Assembly: GCF_000226115.1 (NCBI RefSeq)
Contig: NC_016457.1
Coordinates: forward strand, 7,006,001-7,070,000
DNA from: Thermothielavioides terrestris NRRL 8126
Lineage: Eukaryota > Ascomycota > Sordariomycetes > Sordariales > Chaetomiaceae
Length of the DNA stretch: 64,000 nucleotides
Direction of reading: 5' to 3'
The notes beneath the pieces are model-generated. The model worked only from the letters and a program-made list of their open reading frames with translations, searched no databases and was not told the origin of the DNA. Both the position numbers and the translations under genes were made by a program. This document shows positions 21,241 to 32,000 of this stretch, piece after piece (position 1 is the stretch's first letter; every line of letters starts with the position of its first letter).

Positions 21241-21700
21241 ACTTCCTAACTGTTAAAGCTAGTTTCTAGAAACCTTAATAGAAACCTCGGGGAAGTTTCT
21301 TAAAGGCTTAGATAAATATCGTAGTAATAAGCAATGGGATTCTTAGGCTATTGTAGAGGTTGGCTAGAAAGTTGAGGTCTCTAGACTTAAGCTCGATCTA
21401 GGCTATAGCAATATATATCTAAGAATATTTTTCGGCTACTACTACTAGCTAGGCTACTCTAGCCTCCCTCTAGGGCAACTGCCTAAGACCTAAGTCGCTT
21501 AGTATCGTAGAGGCTTCGGTACTCCCGTAGCTTCTACCGGCTTTAACAGTCTTATCGATAGCTATAACGCTTTCCCCTACTCCGCTATAGCCAATGTCGG
21601 TAGCCTAAGTCGCTATAAAATCGTGATTACAAGTTTATAATAGTAGTAATAGTAACCAGTGCCAACGTTGCTATTAGAAAACGGGCCTTTAAATGGCTAT
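21241..21700. repeat. Diverged internal block, copy B
   Basis: Partner of 7671-8130. It lies between the 5' LTR and the Gag-like region of the outer element. The plus strand reads protein-like from about 21,040 to 21,650 with stops at Gln-type positions. Confidence 0.5.
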
Positions 21701-21958
21701 AAAACAAATAAATAGACTAGAAGCCAATGCTAGTATCGAGGCCTAAACTGAACAAACGGCGCCAAATTATACAATCGAATAACCAAATTATAATGCAATC
21801 GAGGCCCAACTTAGGGCAAACCGTCAAGAAGACATCAAAACGGTCAAGGTATAGCTACCGAAAAACATAGAAGAAAACCAGGGCCTAGACTAGATCGTAG
21901 AAGGGCTACACAAATAAAAGAAAAAGGAACAGCCTTAGGCGGGATGAAGCCACCCAAA

Positions 21959-21976
21959 TCCTGTTATTGGGCACTA
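21959..21976 (-). other. Primer-binding site of the outer element
   Basis: The minus strand next to the 5' LTR reads TAGTGCCCAATAACAGGA. Undoing TGG-to-TAG gives an 18-nt complement to a tRNA 3' end (GGGCACCA terminus), and the match to generic tRNA structure stops there. Confidence 0.7.
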
Positions 21977-22114
21977 TAAAGCAAAGAGGTGAAAGCGGTT
22001 GATTTTTCTAAGTATAGGAGGCCAGGATCTGAGATGCTAAATACGGCCTGTACGCCTTTCTGGCGCTGACTAAACTTTCTCCATCCTCCTAGGTGGCCTG
22101 TGCTGCCTCCTACA
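21977..22114 (-). repeat. Outer element 5' LTR (138 bp)
   Basis: Partner of 3895-4032 and less RIP-mutated. It is followed by the GTAT duplication at 22115-22118. Confidence 0.9.
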
Positions 22115-23136
22115 GTATGGAGGGCCGCTCGCCGGATCAGACACGCCGGTGCCGACCGACGAAGGCCCGATATTCCGTCCTCCTTACCAAGTAAACCACA
22201 CGCTAGTTATTGCGTGAGCCCAGCGTTCGTTGTCAACCGAATTCGCCAAGCGGACACGAAATTTGCTCACCGGCTGTGTATCCGTTATCCACCTGGGTTC
22301 GCTCGATGGCTTTCGGATGCCAAATACCGTTGTCACCCCCCCCGAGATGAACGGACACATTTCGGTGGATGGGCCAGCTTGGAGCAGCACCTACGGGCCC
22401 GTGGCCGTATCACTATACATTTTCATATCGTGTGCAGACCATAGACAAATATCCCCTGACATCCAGACCGAGAGTTACACCGCCGTTACGATGAAAGCTC
22501 AGAGGCTCGATGCCCCCGCCTCCGATTGGGATCCGACGCAGATTGAACCAAGCTAAGCTACACTTAAGAACCCGTCATCCTGAGTTAATAGCAGCACAAA
22601 ACTCGCCGGCCAGGGCTTGAAATGCAGCAAAGTGGGGGAGTGGCCAAACCGGCGACAAGCAGGTTCGTTGACCTTTGGAGCCGGCCGGTGCCCATCTACC
22701 GTCAGAATGACTCTGTACCAGCAGCCATGAGACACAACAACATGTTCCAAGCTGATCAAGGCCGGTTTCTGTACCTTGGACAGCATCCTTGCTCGGCCGT
22801 TTGCTCGGCCAAGCACGAACTTGTCACAGTACAAGCGATGGAAGATTCCCATAGTGTCGAATGCGAGTGCGGCCGAGCCAGAGCCCGCTGCCGTCTCGAC
22901 ATGGACGCAAACGCCGGCAACAAGTGGCTGTCAGAGGCGCTCAGTACGAGATTCCCCCACGTCACAGCCCATGGCCCCGAACGGACTGTCTCGCAGCGAA
23001 TGGGTTGGTTGCCAAGCTGTGTCTTGCACAGTCGGTCAGGTCAGGTCAGAGCCGGAAAAACGGAGTCATAAAAGTCGGTGAGCGAGTGTTGCCAGCGACG
23101 ATTTGTGCTGCTATGTGTCCACGATTGCTGGCGCAG

Positions 23137-23198
<62 letters not shown>
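23137..23198 (+). repeat. Homopolymer A62
   Basis: Sixty-two consecutive A residues. No flanking duplication was found that would mark it as the tail of a retroposed copy. Confidence 0.98.
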
Positions 23199-23200
<2 letters not shown>

Positions 23201-25971
23201 GAGCTGGTCGTGGCAGGGTGTGCAACTACGACGGGTTTCAATAAGCCCTACCATTCAAACACTGCGTTGAACTTCGCCGCCCACAGCGAGTAGGCTGGAT
23301 GCACCTCGACACCCCCCTTTCTTAGCTCTCTCCCCTCCCCTGCCAGCTCAGCAAGCTCCGAGCTTTTCCAGAGCCATTGCCCAACGAAACGGGTGCTCTG
23401 CACAGCTTGCATCAGGCCGGAGCTACCCCTCCATCACCCCTCCTCGCGGGGCACCTCATTGCTGCCATGCATGTAAGAGGGGCCGCGCTTTCGCCGCGGA
23501 CGCCGCGATCCAACCGAGATGCGCTAGCCTGCAGGTCGCTGATGAGTTGTTGCGCCTTCTTTGCCGATACGGTCTTGCCAAGCATAGAACCGCAAGAAAT
23601 GCCGGGTAGGCCGTAGAAAAATTCGAGATAAATTGCTTTCACATTTTTCAGATTTTTTTCTTTGAAGAAAAGGTATCGCAGTGGATCTGTCTTTCCGCGG
23701 CTGAGTGCTGTTTGAGTGAGGGAATGAGTACCTCACCTTCACAACACACCGCCGGTTCTCAGCCTCACCGTCGTCAGGCTTACTACCGCGCCCAACCTGC
23801 TGCTTCTCCCTCCCTCCTGAAACCGAATAAAAATGCTTGAAAGGAAGTTGTTGATGACTTGACGACAAGCTAGCTGTCTCATCTGGGAACCAAAACTGCA
23901 CTTACACGCCGCAAGCCTAAACACACACAAGGAGAAAACGGAACACCGTTCGTTGAGCCCCGAACCCTGCGATGCAGCGTTTGTAAGCCTTCGAATCCTC
24001 ACCGACTGTTACCCATAACTTTCCAATCCTTACTCCGTAGTTCCGTACCTCGGTGCGCTTGCTGACTTACGGTAGCTTGCTTGGCGGCAGACCTCTCAAC
24101 AATTTCCCTCACCTCATAACTAAACCCACGGCTAGCGTTTTGCACACCTCATGCCCCACAAGCCAGACATTCGCGCGTGAAACGCGCGTGCGTGTAATGA
24201 GACACGCGTGAAGCCCCAACGGAGCTAACGTTCGCTTATTTAGGGCCATGGCGTCATTACCCGCCCAAGCTTGGCCCTCCCAAACTTGATAACCGGGCCG
24301 CTTTCCCAAGACAACATCACAGCGGTGGTTGCACCTGATCCTACTGCCTTCTTTCGCTCTCTCATAGTCTCGTAATAATTTTGACAGTTTAGTGCTGACG
24401 TACTGGCCCAAAGTAAATGGCCATCACAGTGGCTGTATACCGCTGTCAGCCCCAAAAGCGGGGAGGTCGCGTTCGTGGGGTGGGAGCCCCGCCCCCGCCG
24501 CGTCTTGGAGTCACCTCAAGACACAACTGAATAGGTAACTAAAACTCGTGGATTGAGGGGCTCTGCGTTGAGAATGGGAAGCACAGAATCCTCGCAGAGG
24601 TGGGGGAAAATGGATGGTTGTCGAAGAGATGGCCATCATTCCATCGAAGCGAAGCTGTTGGGTAGCCAGCTGAGAGCCACTCTCTCGAGACGCATCCAGG
24701 GCATCCCCCCTCAAGTGCTTATTCCGTGCACAGGACACAGCAATCACAGTAGCGATTTCAAGTCTTTCAAATGGACCAAAAAAAAAACCCGCGGTTCAGT
24801 CCTGCTGCTCCTCTGACTGTAGCCGTCCCGGTGTCCCTATCACGAGAGCACGGAGAAGAACCGGTGCCGACAGAACGCCGCGAAAACCTGGAATGTGCCG
24901 GAGTGGTTACCTACCTACCTAGTGACCTCACCATGGCTGACATAAAGGAGGGAAACCGGGCGGGTGTGTTGTGGTAGTAAAGTCCAGTAGCACGTACCTT
25001 TAACGAGATGGTCCCGATCGGATCGGGTAGATCGTAGGTGCGGTGGGTGGTGACACCCACCGGATTCGTCTTCCAGGTCTGGGTGGCGCGTGTGGTATGT
25101 GCATGTCAATTTACTGTACCTACACGCAGGAGTTAAGGATTAACACGGATAATGCCGAGTCTGCCAGCAACGTCGAGCATTGCGTCGACACCACTCATCA
25201 CAACGCCCAAGACATGGAACTCTTCTCAAGCAAACAGATCAACATCCACACCACCTAGTTCCCGTTTGCCCCCCGACCACCACCTGGAATGTACATACTG
25301 TATATAGCGTGCGTACCTATCCGCCCTCCTCCCGCGTGACCGCACAAACGATCGCCATCCCACGTGGCAGAACCAACAAACAAAGACGCGAAACGGCCAG
25401 CAAAACAGAAGAAGCAGCACAACAAGAGGTAAATAATGACGCGCCCTTTCCCTCGCTCGGGCACAAGCCCCTCGATCTCGGGACCGGGGCCGGCCGGACG
25501 GGGCTGTCCAAGACCGTCCGGCCACCACGAGAACATAGTCATAAGTATCCAACAGACAATCCGCACGGCCCTAGGAAGAAAGGCATGGTTTCCGTGACCG
25601 GATCGGCCGACTGAGGAGTCAGTGTCCAAACTCTCACAACCGCCTCCGTTCGCTGTTCTTGAACTGTTGAGTTCGTTCCGACGTTCTTGGGATCTCATCC
25701 AGCACAGCGGCTCGCCACCTGCCCCTGTCATTCCACGCTGTGCCATGCCATGCCACGGAAACAGAAAGCCGGCAGTCCTATTCCATATAGTAGCCATTTA
25801 ATGGAGGGGGGATGATGCACGAGAATCTACACCCGTTGAAGCCAAGAAGCCACGGCCCGGAGAACGGAGGACGGAGGGCGGAGGTCGGGGAACGGAGGAC
25901 GGCGGCGGGTGAGGGAGAAAAGGGGCTTGGGGGACGCAGGTTCGCAGCAAGACAAACAGACAGACAAGAAC

Positions 25972-26006
25972 CACGAGCCAGCCAGCCAGCCAGCTAGCTA
26001 GCTAGT
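25972..26006 (+). repeat. AGCC/AGCT tetranucleotide microsatellite
   Basis: Several CAGC steps followed by CTAG steps form a compound tetranucleotide repeat. A short GA run follows at about 26,046-26,060. Confidence 0.9.
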
Positions 26007-27298
26007 CAGCGAACAAACGAACATGCGGCAGGGGAAGGGGAAAAAAGAGAGAGAGAGAGATCAACATTGCCATCAATCCCTGTCTACGCTGCCCCCGGAT
26101 GGGCGTCGTCTTGGATGGTGCAAACCTCCTTCCTTGATAGTCAAAAGGCGGCTGGGGATGAAAAAGGGAGGGCGCAAAAGAAGGGAGAGAAGAAGGGGTG
26201 AAATGCGGGGTGGCGGTGTGCTGAGGTGGAAAGGGGAAAACAAAAAGAGGCTTGACATTCCATTGTCTGTCTCCTTTCCCTCCATTGTGTTACTGCGCAA
26301 TAAATGAGGTTGAAACTGCGCAAAAAAACCGAAGACGGCTTCCATTGAGGACTCTCGGGTGATGCGTGACAGCTCGGCTCACAATATCCTTCTGAGTTCA
26401 GCAAAAGTCAGCCGTAGCTGGAAGACTTGACTCGGCGTCTGGGCGGGCCGAGGTCCATACCTACCGACATACGAGCCAGGTGTGGCCCGAGGCTGTTGTT
26501 GCAAGTGGTCGCACAAACTGTCATGTCGATCAGCATTCAGCCACCCGAGGTCACTGCACCCAAGACGTAGGACACGGCACAGGTTTGAAGAATCTTCTTT
26601 TCATTTGTTTTCCCTGGATTTTAGGTGACTTTGAAATTTTTTTCTTGGTTTGCCCTGTTGACAGTGAAAAGCGCGGGGCGGGAAGCCACTGGGACGCTGG
26701 GCTCGACCACACCTCCCACCACCCGCTCTGTCGAACAAAAATAGTTGCCGAGTCACCCCGGCATTGTTTGACTCCTCCCTGGCAGCTAGTCCCCATTGTC
26801 GCAGGTCCCAAAAGACAGGCGCCACACCTTGACCCGTCACGTACCCCCTACTCCCGGACCAAAATGCAAAGGAAATTGGAAGCGCAACCCGCGGTCGCCC
26901 GCCAGCGCTTCTTTGCCCCAGAGTACACACTCCCCATGGCCGCCCGTCTTCCTGCTTGAAGTGCGCCAAAATGAAATGCAACCCGTGGTATCATGGTGGT
27001 AAAAAAACAAAAACAACGCTGCTGGATAATGAAAAGCGAAAAGAAAAAAAGACCATAATCAGGACAGCACAAGGGTTGTTATGCGCTTCCTCCCGTGCCG
27101 TTGACCCGATATCAATGCCAGCCCAGTTTCGTGCAACACGGTAGACCGTGGCCGAGGGCGATGCTCGAGCTTAACCGGTACACGGCAACGATAACCGCTG
27201 CCAGGTACACGCCAAGGTGTGAAGTGCCAAGTTCGAGTAACTGTGTGGGCGAGACCGTCTCAGATGGCGAATGGTGGATAGGCCGAGAGATTAGAGTT

Positions 27299-29098
27299 CT
27301 ACCAGGCCTGCGCTTGGCCCGTGAACGGGTTCTGGAAGTATTGATCCCAGCTGTTCGGATTGGTGTCGATCTCCTTCTCCTTCTTCATAAACGGCCTCTC
27401 CGGATACTGCTTGAGGTTCGCCACGTCGTGCGTAGTGTGGCGGCGCTTCAGGACCGCGTTGGCGGTGGACGTCTTGTGCGACCGCTCGCGGAGGAGATTC
27501 CGCCGGAGCGACTCGGTCAGTTCGGTGGCGAGCATGTTACGCCGGGTAGTGCGCGGCGAGAGCGCCGCTTGGTAGTGCATTCCCGTGGCGGTGACGTTGA
27601 TCGGCTGTGCCGCGGACCGAGGGACTTCGTTGATGGGCCGCATGGGCGGAGCGCGCGAGGTGCCCCTCATCATCAGCGGCGACTCATCCGAGTCGTTCGG
27701 AGAGACAGCCACGGAAGGTCCATTGAGCGATGGCCGCGCGCGGGGTATAGCCGAAGTCGACTGCGACGCCACGTTGCCCAGTCTCTGAGCACGGTTGTTG
27801 TTCGCCGCCAACATGAGGGTAATCATTGACCGCCGAGACGGCAGATGCGCGGTCGAGTCCACGCGCTTGAAGTTGATCTTTTCTTCGACGCTCGAGTCGC
27901 CGCTCTCCACGGTGGACTCCTCCTCCCAGTCCTCGTCGTCATCGTCAATGGCGCTCTCGTCGAGGTAGTCGTCCTCAGTGTCGCTGATAGCCGACGAAGT
28001 GAATGTCTGCGTCACGACCTGGTTGTTGAACGAAGCAGTCTTCTTCTGCCCGTCAGGTTTGGGTACCGGCCTCTGGAGTTGTTGGGCATTCTGTGGGGAC
28101 TCTTCCTCCCCAGACGAACCGCCGATCTGGAACATCTTCGCTCGCGACGGCGCCGCCACCTGCTTTCTAGCCTCGAGTTTGCGGCTGTTGAACGACTCTT
28201 CTTCGGAGCCCGAAGAACCGCCGAGAGCAAACATTGCCTGCTGCTTCTTCGGAAGGACAACCTTGGGCGCTGGGGCATCCGTGGGTTCAGGGATCGCAGA
28301 CGGCGAAGGGGTCTTGGAGGCCTGCGAGGTAATACGGCTCAAAGGCACCTGAGGAGGCGAGAAGCCGCGAGTAACGATCGGCCCGCTCTGATCCGCCGGC
28401 GCCGGCAGCTGCTGGGACGCAACCGAATCCGGGGATGGGTTCTCAGAGGTCTCGCAGGGCGACTCGGTCGTGGTGGAACCCGTCCTCTCAGATTCGACAC
28501 CGCAAGCCGGGGTCTCTGCAACGGGGGAGCGAGGAATGACGGGGAGCGGAGCATTCAGTGGCTCCTTGGTCTCCATGATGGAGACAACCATTTTCTCCAA
28601 CTCATCGGATGTGATGTGGCGCTCCCGGCCCCGGCTACGACTGCTGGCGCACGAATCCTGTCTCTGTATCCTCGGTCGCGCAATGTCCACCGGCGAGGAG
28701 CCTGTGTTGATGTCAACCGCCTCTTCATCGGCGACGGAGTCAACACTGCCGGAAAGCTGGGGGATGTCGTCTCGGGCTGTGACGTGCGTGTACCGGATAT
28801 CCCGGGCCTTGCTGGTGCGGCACTCGGACACGAGCATCTCTTGACCCTCGCAGCAGAACGTCTCCCGGTTCCACAACCGCCAACTCAAATTCTCTAACCG
28901 TCGGCCCTGAGCAACGGAATCCCGACACCTTGCGAAGACTTGGTTGCGCGCCCCGTCAGCAATCAAAGTTTATGCAGTGAGAACGCCACCAAACTTACCA
29001 GTCCACATGCTGAAAAGATTTGCTGGGTTCGTCGTGTCGACCTGGTGAATCACATTCGCGTCCACTTGCAGGACGGGGGCCACTAGCGACAGCGGCAT
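27299..29098 (-). CDS. DUF1752/DUF3295 protein (AreA-GATA-like N-terminal domain)
   Basis: Predicted 579 residues in two exons: 29098-28999 and 28938-27299, with a 60-nt intron (28998-28939) opening GTAAGT and closing AG. The splice is supported because it joins NLFSMWT to VFARCRDSVAQGRRLENLSWRLW, the conserved core of the DUF1752 (AreA GATA-like) domain at about residues 28-60. The start is the first in-frame ATG ahead of MPLSLVAP. The middle is Ser/Pro-rich and disordered, with two similar GGSSGSEEES and GGSSGEEES motifs. An acidic block lies at about 351-377, followed by FKRVDSTAHL and SRRSMITLML, and the protein ends DQYFQNPF...QAQAW, consistent with DUF3295. Family members are thought to be regulatory; the exact role is not known to me. 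Undamaged by RIP. Confidence 0.9.
28939..28998 (-). other. Intron of the DUF1752/DUF3295 gene
   Basis: 60 nt, donor GTAAGT at 28998-28993, acceptor AG at 28940-28939, phase 1. Removing it restores a conserved domain. Confidence 0.9.
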
Positions 29099-32000
29099 GG
29101 TGGCTGCGTACTGCTCGACTGCTCGAGCAGGCTCTGAACGTCGGTCAGATCGGTTGGTGAGGGTTTCCCCCGTTGCAGCGATCAAGGCCTAAACTCGTTC
29201 GCGGCTTGGTGCAGTAGTTTTCGGTAACTGGTGTGCTCAGCTGAATGCGATCCTTGGATCTGCTCTGCGCCGACAGCGGGACGGAATCGTGTATCGGGCT
29301 TCCGTATGAGCGCAAAACTGGCCGCGACCTTCCTGGCTTCTAGCGAATTGACTCGATTTTGTCGGGTCGAGCCTTTCTGTCGCGAGTGCTGTCCAGTCGC
29401 TGATGATGCGCCCTTGAGCTAACCCGTCGCTGACCGTGTTCCGCAAGTATTTCTTGTCGCTTTGTCAATGACGTGCGTCTTTGACTATTCGTCGACTGCT
29501 AGGAAGCAGGAAATAAGTGGTCAACGACAGTATTGCGGTCGATCGCGAAGTCGGTCGAGAGGACTCGGGAATAGAGAGGGAGAGTGAGGTGTGGTGGGGA
29601 TGGGCTGTGCATGTATAAGGGAAATCGTTCGGGGCGCAGAAGTTGGGCCAACCCTGGTGCGCGGGATGCGGGTTCGATTCGCGGTGAAATAAAAGCAAGT
29701 GCCAGGGCAGGTACCCACGACATCAGAGCCCTGGTCGGGCTCGGTTCCCGGTACCGGTACAAACCCCGGGAAGTTCCCGGCGTAGCTGGCAGCCAGGGGA
29801 TCCGACAGGCGGATTTGTGGCGGAGGGCGTGCCCGCAGTGATCTCGAGGTGTATTCCGTACCTTGACTGCAGCGACCACCGTTTCCAGTCAAAAGTTTGC
29901 GATCCCTTCTGTGTTGCCAAATGGAAAAAATTTCCTCCACGGAGAGCGTATTTATCCTTTGCGGAATAGCACCATATACCGCCACTGTGAATTTTCTTCG
30001 CAGGCGGATGGATTACCTTTGGGAAGATCGCAGGGCGTGTTTGGAGGATGAAGGTACATGGGCAAGCAAAAGAGGGAGACGAGTGAAGGGGAAACCTTCG
30101 CGCGAACGGACCGAAGACCCTGGAGCCACCCCGCCTGATGGATATTACTCTTTACGGCAGAGCTCCTGGAATTGTTGCCCAATTTGGTTCGGCCTACCTA
30201 ACCAGTCTATGCCATTTGGAGTAGGAGCGCTCCCGACTGATACGCGTTTCGCAAACGGTGTGTACGCTAACCGCCCAAAACGTTGGCCCTTTCACATCCG
30301 TCAGCAAGCGCCGAATGGGGAATCGTCCCCTCCAATTGGCGACGGGACCAGACCTTGCAGATACAAACTACTCCGTAGGCTGTCCTGGATGAGATAATGA
30401 TTCTCCCCTTCTTGAGTAACTGCTCTAGCTTTTCTTTTGCTTTTGAACATGACAACTACCATGCACAGTACGGAGCTACATGCTTTGCTTTCTCAACTCC
30501 TTTGGTGGCCATCTCTCGTCCCCTTCTCCCTTCCAGCTGTCTGACGCTGGTTCGCGAAAAGGTATTTCCCTTTGTGGCAAGATCCCGTTTGACACTTGGT
30601 CCCAAAGCGGCGCTGGCTCCGGGAAAGCCAGGAAGCAGCCTTGCCGCTCCCAAAGGGAGTCGCAGTCATGTGCTCAGCTGGAGAGCCTGGGCCACTTCCC
30701 CGCAAATCGCCACCTCATGCTCGTTATTTCCTTCCTGTCGGGCCCCAGTGGTTGCCTGCCCGAGGTCAGGCCTGATTGAGGCATCCCGTGATCAGTGGGA
30801 ACGTACCTTTCTGTTCAATTCCGCTTGCCCCATTGACTCGCTGTTTCCGTCGCAGAGCGAGGTGAGGCGTATGCGGGCAGTAAACGGCGAACAGGTTGCC
30901 TACTCGCTGGCGGTGCATAACCTTCCATTGCGAAGCAGCCGAACCCAATTGCAACACGGAGGCCCTCGCCGACTTCGCAACAACGGCCAAAGAGCCAGAG
31001 GGCAATGGGCCAACGTAGGATCTGGTCGAATCGCCAGAGGCAACAGGCGCCGTGATGACACGGCCCAAAATACCGGGCGCTGAGTGGCCAGCCAGCCCCG
31101 TTTTTTGCAGGCGACAATTCTCCCTTTCTGCTGTTCCTCCTGACCTCGTGATCTTGCCCACTGTCACAGGTGCGCCTCCCCTGATTGCCGCGGGCCTCGC
31201 CAAATCGTTGCCACGATGCACGCAGCACTCCGCCGCCGCCCTTTTTTCGCAGTACTGTCACGCTGGTGGCAAAGGCATTTGTCAGGCGGCGATCACTTCT
31301 GATCCTTGGACTGACCCGATCGCTGGTGCTATCTAACTGAATTCAACCTTGCGATCGTCGCATTTCACTGCTTCTCTGTCCGCAGAAACACGTCTGCACA
31401 CTACGGATGTACGGAAGAGTGTCTTGCGTTTGCACAGCACACCCCACGCCCGTGAACCGAGGCCCCTGCCGATACTCAATCTTATTCTGCCGCGGGAGAA
31501 GTTCCTGGCCTGCCAGGAGCCCAAAATGACTTGGACCCTTGTTGGCGGAAGCGTTCCCCGTCCGGGCTGGTGGTGTGATAATCGCTGACGCCTGCCGGAT
31601 GCGGCTTGGCCGACCGCAACGGTCCCAGTTCATTCCTTTCGTCGGGTCGGGGCGACAGGGTGGGTGGTTGCGAAGCCGTGGCACTGGGACGAAGCGAATA
31701 TTGCTTTTCGCTTGGCGCAAGCAAAAGGGGTGAGGGGGGTTCGCAGGGGACTTGATGAGAAATTGCTCCCTAAGACAACACTAGTGTAGTGTCGCGTTTT
31801 CAGATTGCGCTGCGGTATTCCGTACTGGATGCCTGAAAGCAGTTGTTTTGCTGGCCGCTGGCCGTTAGTTAACGTTATGGCAAGCATCTCTTGGTGGTAC
31901 TGTACCTCTGTGCCGACTCGCCCGTTCTCACAACCCCATGGACGACCACGCAAAAATAGGGCTCTCGTTCTGTTTGCGCAGAACATACCTGGACGCCTGT

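Larger units (their letters stand above)
3895..22114 (-). mobile_element. Outer Ty3-like LTR retrotransposon, RIP-inactivated, hosting two nested insertions
   Basis: Two 138-bp direct repeats (3895-4032, 21977-22114) bound an 18,220-bp interval. Subtracting the nested TRIM and chromovirus with their duplications leaves about 9.45 kb. Pol reads on the minus strand: a Gag-like frame near 12.6-11.9 kb, RT with an IYVND motif (YVDD before RIP) at 6596-6610, RNase H with YTD at 5837-5845, then integrase at about 5400-4600. The order RT-RH-IN is that of Ty3/Gypsy elements. A purine tract lies beside the left LTR and a tRNA-type primer site beside the right LTR, which fixes the orientation independently. 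Every domain carries many TAG/TAA stops, so the copy is dead. The long LTR-to-Gag gap (about 1.8 kb) is unusual. Confidence 0.9.
22119..27298. other. Gene-free host DNA right of the nest
   Basis: GC-balanced, non-RIP sequence. No open frame shows a known domain, an intron-joined extension or fungal coding character. It contains an A62 run, an AGCC/AGCT microsatellite and a purine-rich tract (about 25,840-26,260) that could be a CT-rich leader on the minus strand, but no convincing gene follows it. Confidence 0.55.

Noticed and set aside
22861..23293. Open frames with long poly-Lys, or poly-Phe on the other strand
   Set aside because: They arise from the A62 homopolymer read in different frames.
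25255..25797. 180-codon minus-strand frame with a true ATG and a hydrophobic stretch
   Set aside because: No recognisable domain, overlapping open frames on both strands and Gly/Arg-rich translation typical of non-coding GC-rich DNA.
27845..28897. Long plus-strand open frames opposite the DUF1752/DUF3295 gene (also 27095-27829)
   Set aside because: They are GC-rich antisense shadows of a spliced gene with a recognised domain; their peptides are Arg/Leu-rich and match no family.
29665..29695. GGGTTCGATTCGCGG resembling a tRNA B-box
   Set aside because: The flanking bases cannot form a T-stem, and no A-box or acceptor stem was found upstream.
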